The notes beneath the pieces are model-generated. The model made no database searches. It saw nothing but the letters and a program-made list of their open reading frames with translations, and was not told the origin of the DNA. Source: JARKQH01 sp964631605 (lineage in GTDB: Bacteria > Verrucomicrobiota > Verrucomicrobiia > Limisphaerales > UBA8199). From it: DNA of 64,000 bases. Location: the NCBI GenBank assembly GCA_964631605.1, contig CAZVYG010000017.1, positions 12,377 to 76,376 of the forward strand. Direction: 5' to 3'. Each line of letters opens with the position of its first letter. Position 1 is the stretch's first letter. The translations under genes and the position numbers were made by a program. This document shows, one piece after another, positions 1 through 8,040 of this stretch.

Positions 1-351
1 CACGAGCCCGACCGCCCCGAGGAAACTCGCAGGGGCGAGCCAGCGCACCCATGCCCACGCTCTCTCGGGGCTTTCGCCGTCTTCCGGCCGGGTCAAAGCG
101 GTGGTAGTTGCGGAGGTCGCCTGCCAGTAAGCGAAGGTAAACGAGCCCAGACTGGCAAGGAGATAGACCCAAGTCCCGGCTCCCAACTTCTCAAATACAA
201 TTGGGCCGAATCTGAACAGGAGAAACGCGGTGCTCCAAAAAGCAATGAACCAGAGCGCCGGAAACCAGCACCGCAACAAGGTGATTTCGCCGGGAGAGGG
301 CTCCGCGACCTGAGCCTCGACAGGCGGTGGTCGAATCTTTCGCTCCCTCAT
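1..351 (-). CDS. Membrane protein, C-terminus beyond the window (possible polysaccharide polymerase/ligase)
   Basis: An open reading frame runs from ATG at 351 off the left edge with no stop, giving 117 residues. After a basic, proline-rich start of about 25 residues come three hydrophobic stretches (roughly residues 25-50, 60-80 and 100-117), so it is an integral membrane protein. Its ATG overlaps the stop of the glycosyltransferase by 4 bp (ATGA), so the two are translationally coupled. The neighbours (glycosyltransferase, FkbM methyltransferase, flippase) make an O-antigen/exopolysaccharide polymerase or ligase a reasonable guess, but only the N-terminus is visible and no family motif can be checked. 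Confidence 0.7.
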   Translation of the reverse strand, partial: MRERKIRPPPVEAQVAEPSPGEITLLRCWFPALWFIAFWSTAFLLFRFGPIVFEKLGAGTWVYLLASLGSFTFAYWQATSATTTALTRPEDGESPERAWAWVRWLAPASFLGAVGLV

Positions 352-1298
352 ACGCCGCCCCTCCGGAGTCGCGACCGAGTCCGGCGAAAAAACTGCAGGA
401 CTTTCCCCCTGACCCTGTGGGGAAGGTTGCGCCAGGTAATTGTGTTGGAATAGAATTCTTGCTGGAGGTACTTTTCGTAAGCCCGGTCCACAGCTACGGC
501 CCCGTTGTCGTCAAGCGGGAAGGTAAGGCTGTAAACGGGCCGGTTGCAAAACCTGCCGCCTCCGGAATGCGTGGCACCCGGCCCCCCCCCGATATTGCAT
601 ATCTGGTTCGCATAGGGAAACAAGGTGAGCCCCCCTCGCCGCAGGCAGAGAAGCCAAAACTGGTAGTCCCAAGTGTGATCCGGGTGGGCGGCGATAAAAC
701 GGAAGCTTTTTTTCCAAACCTCGGGCATAAAACCCGCTATCCGCTTTTCCCTGGCAATGGCGTCCAAGAAATCGGTGTCCCACCCCTTCAACTCGCGGTC
801 GTAGCCCTCCCAGCTTCTGGCCCAGGCTGCCCAGCCCCAAACACAAGGAAAGTGCGTCGCACCGTAGGAATTCGGCGTTGATTTCCTTTTCAAGAGATAG
901 GTGCCAGTTATGCTCGCTACGGATGTTTCCTTCTGGTGCTTTTTAAGCAATGCGTCGGCGTACGGGAGGAAGGTTTCTGAGGGCAGGCAGTCATCTTCGA
1001 GAAAGATCGCGCGGTCAAACCTGCCCAGGGTCGCCGTCACGCCGCTCGATATTCTCTTGGAACAGCCGAGGTTGGATTCCGCATAGTCGGTAATCACGTC
1101 GGCCGGCCAGTTGATCATTGATTCGAGCTCGCCTCGAAGTTCTCTTATCACCCGGTGTTCCCCCGCCACGTGGGCGCGTGGGCCGTCGCTAACGAGCACG
1201 AGACGCGAAGGCTTTGCTTCGCAAATGCGAGCGAAGACCCGCCGCGCGGTGTGCGGGCGGTTGAAAAACAGGAAGACTACCGGACTCTCGATTGGCAT
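348..1298 (-). CDS. Glycosyltransferase (GT-A-like), surface polysaccharide
   Basis: A 316-residue protein that probably transfers a sugar during surface polysaccharide assembly. The N-terminus (PVVFLFFNRPHTARRVFARI) is the opening beta-strand/helix of a small family of GT-A-like bacterial glycosyltransferases. A metal-binding-like acidic motif FLEDDCLP follows near residue 98, and a WGWAAWARSW stretch lies near residue 155. There is no signal peptide or membrane helix, so it is cytosolic or peripheral. It sits between a membrane protein (4-bp overlap downstream) and an FkbM methyltransferase (13-bp gap upstream) in one minus-strand operon. Donor and acceptor cannot be inferred. Confidence 0.8.
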   Translation of the reverse strand: MPIESPVVFLFFNRPHTARRVFARICEAKPSRLVLVSDGPRAHVAGEHRVIRELRGELESMINWPADVITDYAESNLGCSKRISSGVTATLGRFDRAIFLEDDCLPSETFLPYADALLKKHQKETSVASITGTYLLKRKSTPNSYGATHFPCVWGWAAWARSWEGYDRELKGWDTDFLDAIAREKRIAGFMPEVWKKSFRFIAAHPDHTWDYQFWLLCLRRGGLTLFPYANQICNIGGGPGATHSGGGRFCNRPVYSLTFPLDDNGAVAVDRAYEKYLQQEFYSNTITWRNLPHRVRGKVLQFFRRTRSRLRRGGV

Positions 1299-1311
1299 GG
1301 TCCTGTATTTG

Positions 1312-2070
1312 TCATCGCGCGGCCGGTTCGCTGCGGCGGCCGATATAATCAGGCTGGAGAAACACCGCGTCCGTCCATGCGGCTCTGTTTTGAAGGTAGC
1401 GGATTCGATAAAAAGTCACCAGCATGAAGCCATGCTCACGCAGGAACCTGTAAAGGTGGTCGAAGGGCGGCATCCCGTCATACATGGCGACAAAATTGAC
1501 TTCAGTGAATACCAAATGAATTGCCTTCCGCGCAAGCATCCGGCGCGCACCTTCAAGGACGTAAAGGTCGTACCCCTGAGTATCAGTCTTAAGGATGTCA
1601 ATCGCGGCGACATGGTTCGCGGCGCAATACTCGTCCACGGTTGAGGTTTCTACTTCGCGCCGTGCGACGACATCGCCCCAGCCCCACGGCCCCTTCTCAA
1701 GAAACGAACTCATTACGGAATGGGAATTCTCGAGGAAAACCTTGCGGCCGCTTTCGGAACCCAGCGCAAGCCGGTTGACTTTGACAGTCGGAAAGGCGGC
1801 TGCAGCGGCGAGCAGCGTATCGAGCACCCGGGCCGAAGGCTCAAAGGCATGGATGCGTGGAGACTTAAACACCCTGCAGAACTCATTGATGGTTTGGCCT
1901 TCGTTGGCGCCAACATCGAATATCGTGGGTGACGGGAACGACACAAGCCTTTTCATGTCAGCGAAGGGATCCTGGCCGAGGTCCGCTATAACGGATGATG
2001 GCGCCGTTCGATGAATCTCAAGGCCCGCAAGGGAAAAAACATATTTTACAAGCTTCTTCAGTGGTAGCAT
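1312..2070 (-). CDS. FkbM family SAM-dependent methyltransferase
   Basis: A 252-residue FkbM-type methyltransferase that probably O-methylates a sugar of the surface polysaccharide. The SAM-binding motif I is IFDVGANEGQT (about residues 50-60), followed by the acidic HAFEPS strand. The family's ILKTDTQGYD motif lies near residues 160-170 and a FTEVNF strand further on. No signal peptide is seen. It lies between the flippase (30-bp gap) and the glycosyltransferase (13-bp gap), all on the minus strand, which supports co-expression for polysaccharide decoration. Confidence 0.88.
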   Translation of the reverse strand: MLPLKKLVKYVFSLAGLEIHRTAPSSVIADLGQDPFADMKRLVSFPSPTIFDVGANEGQTINEFCRVFKSPRIHAFEPSARVLDTLLAAAAAFPTVKVNRLALGSESGRKVFLENSHSVMSSFLEKGPWGWGDVVARREVETSTVDEYCAANHVAAIDILKTDTQGYDLYVLEGARRMLARKAIHLVFTEVNFVAMYDGMPPFDHLYRFLREHGFMLVTFYRIRYLQNRAAWTDAVFLQPDYIGRRSEPAAR

Positions 2071-2100
2071 AGGGTAATGCTGTAATCGTTCAAATCCGGG

Positions 2101-3645
2101 TCACAAGTAATCGGGAGGCTTGGGTCCTATGCCAACGATACCCTTGATTATGTGCCGTAGGTACGGTGCGAGTCTCATTATCGCATAAAACGCCGTGGCC
2201 GCGGTTCCGGCAATGCCAGCGATCACGGTCCAAGTTCCCGGAAGCGTGATGCAAAAGATAGCGACTAGGGCCAAGCAACACGCGAGGAGCGCCGCAAGCC
2301 GCACGTTTGAACTGGCCCACGAGAATCCTGTAGTCCGACGGGCAGCGAAATAGAGCAAGGCGAGTTGTGCAATCTCAAAAAAAAGTGACGCTATTCCGGC
2401 ACCGACGAGACCGCAATACCGAATGGCCAAGGGCAGGAGCAGCGCGTGGAGACAGTTGGCCGCAAGGACGGAACGGGTGTAGGATGCCGCGTTAGCTTTG
2501 GCCAGGAGGAGGTAACCCAGCGGCCAGGAAATCATCTGAACAAAAACGCCAAGGAGGAGCCAGTAGACCAAAGGAACTGCCGCGAGAAACTCTGCGGAAT
2601 AGAACGTTTTGATCACAAGGGGACAAGCGGCGAAGGTAAGCATGAGCCCCGGAGCCGCCATGAGCAGGGCGACTTCAGTTTGCTCATTGACGAGGGTGTT
2701 GCAGGAATTGTTGTCCTCCGATCGCTCGCTGAGGGTAGGGAAGAAGTCCGCACCCATGGCCTGGGTCAGGAAGCCGACGTACAAGCCAGCCAGAGCAACC
2801 GCGGCAGTATAAAAGCCTGCAGCTTCAAGTCCCAGTTGGCGAACGACTAGAACCCTAGCTAGGTAAGCAATTGCGGAGACCGACAAAACACTGGTCATGA
2901 ACGCGCCCCCGCCTTTAAGAAGCGACTGTGCCTCCTTCCAAGTCTCTCGCCATGCAGGACCGCTGTCGGTCCCCAGTCTTGGTTCCCGGGCATACCACCA
3001 GGAGCTGGCCAAGCCCATCGCGGCAGTCACAACAATCGCCAAAACCACACCATCGCCTCCCAGCCACCAGACTAGCGCGACGCTCGTGGTCGTGCCAAGC
3101 AGCGCCCCAGAGAGACGGGCCTTGGCGAGGTCCGAAATTCTTCGCCTGCCTTGGATAAGGGCAGATTGCGCGCCGGAGAGTACCGCGAAAAGGACGGCAA
3201 TGGATAATATTAGCGTTGCGGAAGACGGCCTCGAAAGAAAGCCTCGATGCCCGCTTTCTATGCTTTCTGGCTGGCGGCCAAAGCTTAGCGCACTAATAGG
3301 TTCGTGGAGGATCGCCAAGGCCAACAGCCCGCTGCAGCCAAGAATGAGCGAGACGCGACGCAACACCACGATTCGTCGCGCAACCGTCGTTGGGTCGCCT
3401 GTCCGTTGGGCGGCTGCGATTTCTCTGACCCCGCTGTTGCCGATGCCAAATGCCGACAAAGTGCTAAGAACATTCGCAACGGACTGATAGAGCCCCATTG
3501 CGCCTACGCCTGGCGGGCCCAGCAGCAGCGCAAAAGCCTTCGTCTTTATTATGCCGAACACCAAGGTGCCGGCCGAAGCAGCAGCGACGATCGCGGAAGA
3601 CTTAAGAATTCTCTGGTGCGAGCTTTGGGGCACAGTTTCGGGCAT
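2101..3645 (-). CDS. Polysaccharide flippase, Wzx/MATE-like
   Basis: A polytopic membrane protein of 514 residues from the chosen start (MPETVPQSS). An upstream ATG at 3684 would add 13 residues, but the flippase-like core begins after the chosen start. The opening segment (SSAIVAAASAGTLVFGIIKTKAFALLLGPPG) followed by GVGAMGLYQSVANVLSTL is typical of O-antigen translocases of the WzxE type, and about 12 hydrophobic helices follow. The family moves lipid-linked oligosaccharide units across the inner membrane. It is the first gene of the minus-strand polysaccharide operon visible here. A block of intergenic repeats begins upstream of it. Confidence 0.88.
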   Translation of the reverse strand: MPETVPQSSHQRILKSSAIVAAASAGTLVFGIIKTKAFALLLGPPGVGAMGLYQSVANVLSTLSAFGIGNSGVREIAAAQRTGDPTTVARRIVVLRRVSLILGCSGLLALAILHEPISALSFGRQPESIESGHRGFLSRPSSATLILSIAVLFAVLSGAQSALIQGRRRISDLAKARLSGALLGTTTSVALVWWLGGDGVVLAIVVTAAMGLASSWWYAREPRLGTDSGPAWRETWKEAQSLLKGGGAFMTSVLSVSAIAYLARVLVVRQLGLEAAGFYTAAVALAGLYVGFLTQAMGADFFPTLSERSEDNNSCNTLVNEQTEVALLMAAPGLMLTFAACPLVIKTFYSAEFLAAVPLVYWLLLGVFVQMISWPLGYLLLAKANAASYTRSVLAANCLHALLLPLAIRYCGLVGAGIASLFFEIAQLALLYFAARRTTGFSWASSNVRLAALLACCLALVAIFCITLPGTWTVIAGIAGTAATAFYAIMRLAPYLRHIIKGIVGIGPKPPDYL

Positions 3646-3780
3646 CCGTAGGGAACTGTTTTGTTTCAGACGGCCGCCGACCAAAACGCGCCGCGGGCGA
3701 GGCGGTAGCCGAGGGGTGAGGCTCGGAGCCGGGTCCAGGCAGTTTGGAGGGTGAGGGGGAGGGGGGGCAAAGGCTGAGGG

Positions 3781-3950
3781 ATGAAACTTGAAACCGGAAA
3801 GTTGAAAGAGTGGACTATCGGACTATCGGACTATCCGACCATGGGGCCGACGGACGGATGAGGGATGAGGCGAAGGATGAGGGATGAAACTTGAAACTTG
3901 AAAGGGCCGAGTAAACCACGGAATACGCGGGAGACACGGAAGAGACCTGG
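3781..3950. repeat. Composite intergenic repeat, copy A
   Basis: Short copy of the composite repeat: GAAACTTGAAAC-type units, three tandem 8-bp GGACTATC units (about 3811-3840), a GACGGACGGATGAGGGATG block, more TTGAAAC units, then a CCACGGAATACGCGG block. The same order recurs at 4545-4800 and in part at 5450, 6285, 7530 and 41330. It fills the gap between the flippase gene and the broken ParE gene. Confidence 0.85.
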
Positions 3951-3953
3951 GCG

Positions 3954-4256
3954 TCAGGCCACTCGATCTTTTGTTTTGAGCCAGTATTCCGGACGGCGGC
4001 GGCCATGGGCGATCGCAAGAACCCAGATTGCATCAGCCCAAAGGACGTAGGCGACCTAGTACGGAAAGACTTTGAGGTTCACACGCCGATAGCCGGTTGG
4101 CCGGAGGCGCGGAATGTCGGGATGGCGCGCGATCCATTGGATGGTCTCCCGGGCCATTTCCTTGAGGCGGAAGCCCAGGCCGGGCTCGAGTTGTTCGTAA
4201 TAAATGATGGCCTCGACGAGTTCCTGCTCCGCCTCCTCGAGAATTTCAATCCTCAT
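3954..4256 (-). pseudogene. ParE/RelE-type toxin gene broken by an in-frame TAG
   Basis: The frame from ATG at 4256 reads 66 residues of a ParE/RelE toxin (MRIEILEEAEQELVEA start, helical pair, then VNLKVFPY) and meets TAG at 4056-4058. The same frame then continues without interruption to TGA at 3954-3956, giving VAYVLWADAIWVLAIAHG and RRRPEYW. This is exactly the conserved C-terminal strand pair and HGRRxPxYW end of the family. The full length would be about 100 residues, normal for ParE. A single base change at the TAG would restore it, so this is a nonsense mutation (or a sequencing error). The antitoxin gene upstream, overlapping by ATGA, is intact. Confidence 0.85.
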
Positions 4257-4501
4257 TGGGTGAACCGGCGGTCAAGATCGGCGAACACGTCTTCGAAACT
4301 TCGCGAACGGGCGGTTCCGGCCTGCACAGCTCTCAGTCGCCGACAAAGTTCGGATTCCCACTCGGCCTGCGCCTCCGGGTCAACCGGCGCGTCGGCTTCG
4401 GCCAGATCAATGAGGATGCGGGCCAGGGTCAGGCGCTGGGGCGCGGGCAATTCCAAGGCGTCTTTGGTGACCTCTGCAAGCGCTTTCATAACTGGCGGCA
4501 T
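4253..4501 (-). CDS. ParE-partner antitoxin, addiction-module component
   Basis: An 82-residue acidic/helical protein (start may be the second ATG, MKALAEVTKDALELP, at 4489). The pattern 'ALELPAPQRLTLARILIDLAE' in its first half and a C-terminal FEDVFADLDRRF tail match the addiction-module component family that pairs with ParE/RelE toxins. The C-terminal tail is the part expected to bind the toxin. It overlaps the toxin start by 4 bp (ATGA). The toxin partner carries an in-frame stop, so this antitoxin may be an orphan. Confidence 0.8.
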   Translation of the reverse strand: MPPVMKALAEVTKDALELPAPQRLTLARILIDLAEADAPVDPEAQAEWESELCRRLRAVQAGTARSRSFEDVFADLDRRFTQ

Positions 4502-4544
4502 TATCTACGGCCCCGCGGTGCCTGGCAAGTCAGGGGACGGAGGC

Positions 4545-4800
4545 AAGGCTGAGGGCTGAAACTTGAAACCGGAAAGTTGAAAGAGTGGACTATCGGACTA
4601 TCGGACTATCGGACTATCCGACTATCGGACTATAGGACCATCCGACGATGGGACTGACGGAGGGCTGAAACTTGAAACTTGAAACTTGAAACTTGAAATC
4701 TGAAATCTGAAAGGCCCGAGTGAACCACGGAATACGCGGAAGACACGGAAACACTGAAACACTGAAGCACTGGAGCACTGAAGCACTGGAGCACCGGATT
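4545..4800. repeat. Composite intergenic repeat, copy B (longest mixed copy)
   Basis: Contains about seven tandem GGACTATC-type 8-bp units (4586-4650), then TTGAAAC repeated four times, AATCTGA repeats, a CCACGGAATACGCGG/AAGACACGG block, and ACACTGAA/GCACTGGA units in tandem up to about 4798. No gene is supported between 4502 and 4820; this repeat fills the gap. Confidence 0.87.
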
Positions 4801-4820
4801 ACAGACGCACCGGCGCCCGA

Positions 4821-5063
4821 TTATGGGGCGGCCCAGCCTTGTTGGGAACGAACTTTGTCGCCGAATTCGACACACCAGGCAGGCAGCTCGCCGGCGAGGC
4901 GCCCCGCCACCGTTACCAGCTCGCGGAGGCGGTCCGGCCGCAAGGTCAGATCGTAGGCGTGGCGCATCACGTGGCGGAAGCCTTTAAGTTCGCGAAGGTC
5001 GCTGACCCGGTCGGCGGGAATGAAGGCCGGCCGAATGCCAGGTAAATTCGGTGAGGAGGATGG
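4821..5063 (-). pseudogene. HepT-like HEPN toxin remnant, 5' end missing
   Basis: Reading minus from just after the nucleotidyltransferase stop, the frame gives LPGIRPAFIPADRVSDLREL, then GFRHVMRHAYDL, then RPDRLRELV and a stop (TAA, 4821-4823). This is the C-terminal half of a HepT-like HEPN ribonuclease toxin, including the RxxxxH catalytic signature (RHVMRH). There is no start codon with upstream HEPN helices: the frame runs straight back into the TGA of the upstream gene, so the first 60 or so residues usual in the family are absent. I read it as a 5'-deleted toxin next to a surviving MNT antitoxin. Confidence 0.75.
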
Positions 5064-5411
5064 TCAGGCCGGCAGGGTCCACGGTTCTCCTTCGCGCAGA
5101 ATTTTGTCACGAAAACGGCATTCGGCCAACAACAGTATGTCCACCCGGCGCCCGAGGCGCTCGGCCAGCAGGCTGGTCAACTGGTAAAGGCTCGGGGTGG
5201 CGGGCTCGGCGGCCAAGGCCAGGTCAACGTCGGAGGTCTCGTCGAACTTCCGCGGCGTGGCGAGGGATCCGAAGACGATGACGGTCTGGCCCGGAAGCAG
5301 TTGGCAAAGGGCTTCCCACAATTGCCGGCGCACCTCGGCGCGCAGGTCTTCCCGGCGCTGAAGCCGCTCTTGTTCCATCTGCTGCAGCAAGGTCACAGGC
5401 TTTGGTTCCAA
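5064..5411 (-). CDS. MNT-domain nucleotidyltransferase (HepT antitoxin type)
   Basis: A 115-residue minimal nucleotidyltransferase. The pol-beta-like signature is VIVFGSLATPRKF followed by TSDVDLALA, giving the GS...DxD catalytic pair near residues 48-63. In MNT/HEPN toxin-antitoxin pairs this protein neutralises the HEPN RNase, in studied cases by AMPylating it. The stop at 5064-5066 is followed in the same frame by a HEPN remnant lacking its N-terminal half, so the pair is probably no longer functional. A basic, Gln/Glu-rich N-terminal helix (about residues 8-35) precedes the catalytic domain. Confidence 0.85.
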   Translation of the reverse strand: MEPKPVTLLQQMEQERLQRREDLRAEVRRQLWEALCQLLPGQTVIVFGSLATPRKFDETSDVDLALAAEPATPSLYQLTSLLAERLGRRVDILLLAECRFRDKILREGEPWTLPA

Positions 5412-5449
5412 ATTATTATTCCCGACAAGCGGAGGATTGGCAAGGGGAG

Positions 5450-5660
5450 GAGGGACTATGGGGCTGTGGGACTATAGGACCATAGGACTATCCGACTATC
5501 GGACCACCCGACCATGGGAGCGACGGACGGATGAGGGATGAAACTGGAAACCGGAAAGCAGCAAGGTGTGAAGGTGCGAAAGTCCACAGGTGCGAAAGTG
5601 TAAAGGTGTGAAAGTCCAAAAGTGCGAAAGTGGGTTCCGTGGTTAGCGATTCGGTATTCG
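5450..5660. repeat. Composite intergenic repeat, copy C
   Basis: GGGACTATNG-type 8-bp units (5456-5512), the GACGGACGGATGAGGGATG block, then a run of AAGGTGCGAAAGTCC / AAGGTGTGAAAG units (about 5563-5632) and TTCCGTGGTTAGCGATTCGG. It fills the gap between the nucleotidyltransferase and the second ParE gene; no coding sequence is supported there. Confidence 0.83.
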
Positions 5661-5715
5661 GTGCATTCCGTGATCGGGAAAAAGTTGAAACGCTGCAGCC
5701 CGCCGTTGCCCGCGG

Positions 5716-6006
5716 TTACTTGAGTCGCTGCCGTGTCCAGGCGGGGTCGCGACGGCAGTCCAGGACGGCACTGACGGAGACGAGGTCGCCTTCCACGGTG
5801 TAATAGATGGCATAGGGGAACCGGCGGGAGAGGAGCCGGAACCGCCCAAAGACTTTCCGGTGAACCCCGGCATACAATTGGAGCGAGTCAATGTCCGAAA
5901 AGAGCGAGTCGAGGAAGTAAGCGCCCAGGCCCTGTCGCTGGTTTTCGTAAAACGCGAAGCCCGCGGCCAGGTCTTCCTTCGCCGAGGGCAGAATCCGAAT
6001 GGTCAT
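5716..6006 (-). CDS. ParE/RelE-type toxin
   Basis: A complete 96-residue ParE/RelE superfamily toxin. It opens with MTIRILPSAKEDLAAGFAFY, has the central basic strand FGRFRLLSRRFPYAIYYTV, and ends with VLDCRRDPAWTRQRL, the family's CRRDPxW closing motif. ParE proteins poison DNA gyrase and RelE proteins cleave mRNA on the ribosome; the sequence alone does not decide which. Its ATG overlaps the stop of the antitoxin gene upstream by 4 bp, the usual antitoxin-first order. Unlike the copy at 3954-4256 this one is intact. Confidence 0.87.
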   Translation of the reverse strand: MTIRILPSAKEDLAAGFAFYENQRQGLGAYFLDSLFSDIDSLQLYAGVHRKVFGRFRLLSRRFPYAIYYTVEGDLVSVSAVLDCRRDPAWTRQRLK

Positions 6007-6227
6007 GGAAAGCGGTTGCGCAACTCTCGCTTGGCGGCTTCCCAGTCCTCATATTGCTCCTGGCCGGAGCGCACGCGCTGCTCGCGTTGGTCGAGAACTT
6101 GCGCGTGCCAAGGGGGGGACTCGAATTGCTCGGCGTTTCGGCTGAGGTCGGCCCACAGGGCTTCCATCGCCCGGAGTTTCTCCTCCAAGCTCATCCGCTC
6201 AATCTCCAACTCAACGGCCATATTCAA
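6003..6227 (-). CDS. Antitoxin, addiction-module component
   Basis: A 74-residue helical protein that pairs with the ParE toxin downstream (4-bp overlap). The core EIERMSLEEKLRAMEALWAD is typical of the addiction-module antitoxin family, in which a short alpha/beta start is followed by a toxin-binding C-terminal helix, here WEAAKRELRNRF. The start could be the first ATG at 6227 or the third codon ATG at 6221. No DNA-binding domain is evident, so any autoregulation is unclear. Confidence 0.8.
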   Translation of the reverse strand: MNMAVELEIERMSLEEKLRAMEALWADLSRNAEQFESPPWHAQVLDQREQRVRSGQEQYEDWEAAKRELRNRFP

Positions 6228-6284
6228 AGCCTAGCACACCGCCCCCCCGGAACAAAGGGCAAAGACCAGGGAAGGGAACATAAT

Positions 6285-6485
6285 AAGGCCGTCCAACTAT
6301 CCGACCATGGGACTATCCGACTATCGGACCATGGGACCGACGGACGGATGAGGGATGAAACTTGAAACCGGAAAGCAGCAAGGTGTGAAGGTCGCCAGGT
6401 CCGAAGGTGCGAAAGTCCAAAAGTTTTTCTGTGTATTCCGTGTATTCCGTGGTTAAGGAATCGCTGAAACACCGAAACACTGAAA
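6285..6485. repeat. Composite intergenic repeat, copy D
   Basis: Tandem CCGACTATC / GGACCATGG 8-bp units (6292-6338), the GACGGACGGATGAGGGATG block, GAAACTTGAAACCGG, AAGGTGCGAAAGTCC units, and a TGTGTATTCCGTGTATTCCGTGG block, ending in ACACCGAAACACTGAAAC. It lies between the antitoxin at 6003 and the nucleotidyltransferase at 6486. Confidence 0.82.
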
Positions 6486-7271
6486 CTACAGTCCGTAATG
6501 CACGCCAACGAGCCGGGGGAGGGAGCCGCCCAAGGTGGCGCGGTGAACGCTGAAGCCGGGACTATCATGCCACCCGATTTGGTCGGCGTCGCGGACGAAG
6601 GCGACACCGGGTTCGACGCCGGCGGCGGCAGCCTTCTGAATCTCGCGCAGGGCGGTGTCCGCCAGAGCGAGCCAGCGGGTTTTGAGGTCCACCGGGTCGA
6701 ACGCGGCGCCCATCTCGCGAAGTTCGGCCGGGTTGACGCGGGAGTTGCGTTGCATTTGGTTGAGGAGGAGAAAGGGATTGAAGCCCGGGTCTTTGGCGCA
6801 CGCCGCCCAGATGACCGCGTAAAGGGGATAGGTTTCCGCGTTGGCCACAAGGTCCACGAGGTCGCGGGTCTCGGCCCGTCCGCCCATGGCAAGGGCTTTG
6901 TTGGTAAGCGCATCGAACCGGTGCAGCCGCCAGCCGAGCAAGTCGTCAGGCTGGATCGGAAAGAAGCGCCAGGCGGCGTCCTGACACCATTCGAGCTTGA
7001 CACCGTCGGCGCCGCGCGAAACCCAGGCGCGGCGAATGGCCGGCGTCCAGAGTTCCGGACGGACGGCATAGCCGTGTTGCTGCAGGGTTTGCAGGTCTTT
7101 CTCACTGGACTGGATGACGGCCTGCTCGGCGTCGTGGAAAACGTCCACATCGGCGCTCCAGCGAACGGCTTCGCGGGCATTCAGAGAAATCCCGCCCGCC
7201 ACGTAGCTTTCGGGCGAACGGTTTGCGGCCAGGAGGCGGAGCAGCTCGGATTGAAACGGGGTTAAAGGCAC
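6486..7271 (-). CDS. AbiEii-like nucleotidyltransferase
   Basis: A 261-residue protein from GTG at 7271 (VPLTPFQSELLRLLAANRSP). The frame is open further upstream to 7394, but that part is low-complexity Arg/Pro and overlaps the upstream gene, so I reject it. The nucleotidyltransferase signature is SYVAGGISLNAREA followed by RWSADVDVFHD, the G-G...DxD arrangement of AbiEii-like enzymes. The C-terminal two thirds is helical. AbiEii proteins act as toxins in abortive-infection type IV pairs by modifying tRNA or NTPs. The upstream partner here is a 70-residue protein with no visible AbiEi helix-turn-helix, so the assignment to a true AbiE system is uncertain. Confidence 0.7.
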   Translation of the reverse strand: MPLTPFQSELLRLLAANRSPESYVAGGISLNAREAVRWSADVDVFHDAEQAVIQSSEKDLQTLQQHGYAVRPELWTPAIRRAWVSRGADGVKLEWCQDAAWRFFPIQPDDLLGWRLHRFDALTNKALAMGGRAETRDLVDLVANAETYPLYAVIWAACAKDPGFNPFLLLNQMQRNSRVNPAELREMGAAFDPVDLKTRWLALADTALREIQKAAAAGVEPGVAFVRDADQIGWHDSPGFSVHRATLGGSLPRLVGVHYGL

Positions 7272-7474
7272 GCTTCGATTTCGCGCGCGGTTTGCCAGGC
7301 GGCCGGGCCGCCGTTCTCGCGCAGACGGCGGACGACCAGTTCGACGTCGGCCCGGTCGGCAAGCGGGAGGGCGGGCTGACGGGTCCAGAAGCATTCCGGA
7401 TGCCTGACCAGGGCGGCTTGCGCCCGGCGCAGAGCCTCGGCCGAGACGGACAATGCGGTCTTCTGGACGCTCAT
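7262..7474 (-). CDS. Small partner of the AbiEii-like nucleotidyltransferase
   Basis: A 70-residue protein from ATG at 7474 (MSVQKTALSVSAEALRRAQ) ending TAREIEACL. It is helical and mixed-charge. Its stop lies 10 bp inside the nucleotidyltransferase reading frame, so the two genes overlap and are likely co-translated. The frame is open upstream to 7738 but that part translates the intergenic repeats, which is why I use the internal start. I do not recognise the family. By position it should be the antitoxin or cofactor of the downstream enzyme. Confidence 0.6.
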   Translation of the reverse strand: MSVQKTALSVSAEALRRAQAALVRHPECFWTRQPALPLADRADVELVVRRLRENGGPAAWQTAREIEACL

Positions 7475-7529
7475 ACGTTCGCTGAGTTCAGGGTCGCACG
7501 AAGACACTTCGAGGGCAAGGGGCGGAGGC

Positions 7530-7635
7530 AAGGCTGAAGGCTGAGGGCTGAAACTTGAAACTTGAAACTTGAAAGACCGGACTATCGGACCATCCGACCA
7601 TCCGACTATAGGACTGTTCGACCATGGGACTGTCG
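7530..7635. repeat. Composite intergenic repeat, copy E
   Basis: GGCTGAGGGCTGAAACTTGAAAC units followed by about seven degenerate 8-bp units (GGACTATC, GGACCATC, CGACTATA) from 7575 to 7632. Separates the two nucleotidyltransferase pairs. Confidence 0.83.
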
Positions 7636-7665
7636 CGAGGGTGATTTCGAGCCTGAAGGACTGGT

Positions 7666-8040
7666 CTAGGCTGGGAGTAAAGGCCGGGGCCTGCCGCGGC
7701 GGCCAAACACCGGAAGGCCGATGTCGCGGACCATCCAAGGGGGGACTTCCTCGGGGATGGGGTCGCGGCAGCCCAGTTGCTCGCGGAATCGGCGCAGCAT
7801 GGTCGGGAGCCGATAGAGGCGGGCGGCGGCCTGGTACAGGGCCAGCCGCCGCAGGGCGCGCCCGGAAGCAGCAGGGGCCTCGGGCAATCGCTGGTGCAGG
7901 GTGAGCGCCCAGTCAACAGCCTGACGCAGGGCGTCCAAGTCAGTCACCGCGCCTTTTTCCCATTCGTTCCACGCGGCGTTGAGGCGGGCCGGATGGAAGG
8001 CCAGTTCGTAGGCGGTTTGGAGTTGGGCGCGCGCGGTCAT
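7666..8040 (-). CDS. Unrecognised partner of the second nucleotidyltransferase
   Basis: A 124-residue protein starting MTARAQLQTAYELAFHPARL at 8040, overlapping the stop of the upstream nucleotidyltransferase by 4 bp (ATGA). It is rich in Leu, Ala and Arg and looks all-helical, with a basic tail GRRGRPRP. I do not recognise a family. The tight overlap and its place in a row of similar pairs make it a likely toxin or antitoxin partner of the protein at 8037-8579. The last residues come close to the repeat block, and the stop is at 7666. Confidence 0.6.
   Translation of the reverse strand: MTARAQLQTAYELAFHPARLNAAWNEWEKGAVTDLDALRQAVDWALTLHQRLPEAPAASGRALRRLALYQAAARLYRLPTMLRRFREQLGCRDPIPEEVPPWMVRDIGLPVFGRRGRPRPLLPA

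Noticed and set aside
6486..7474. Calling the AbiEii-like pair a canonical AbiE system
   Set aside because: The small partner lacks the AbiEi wing-helix and length.
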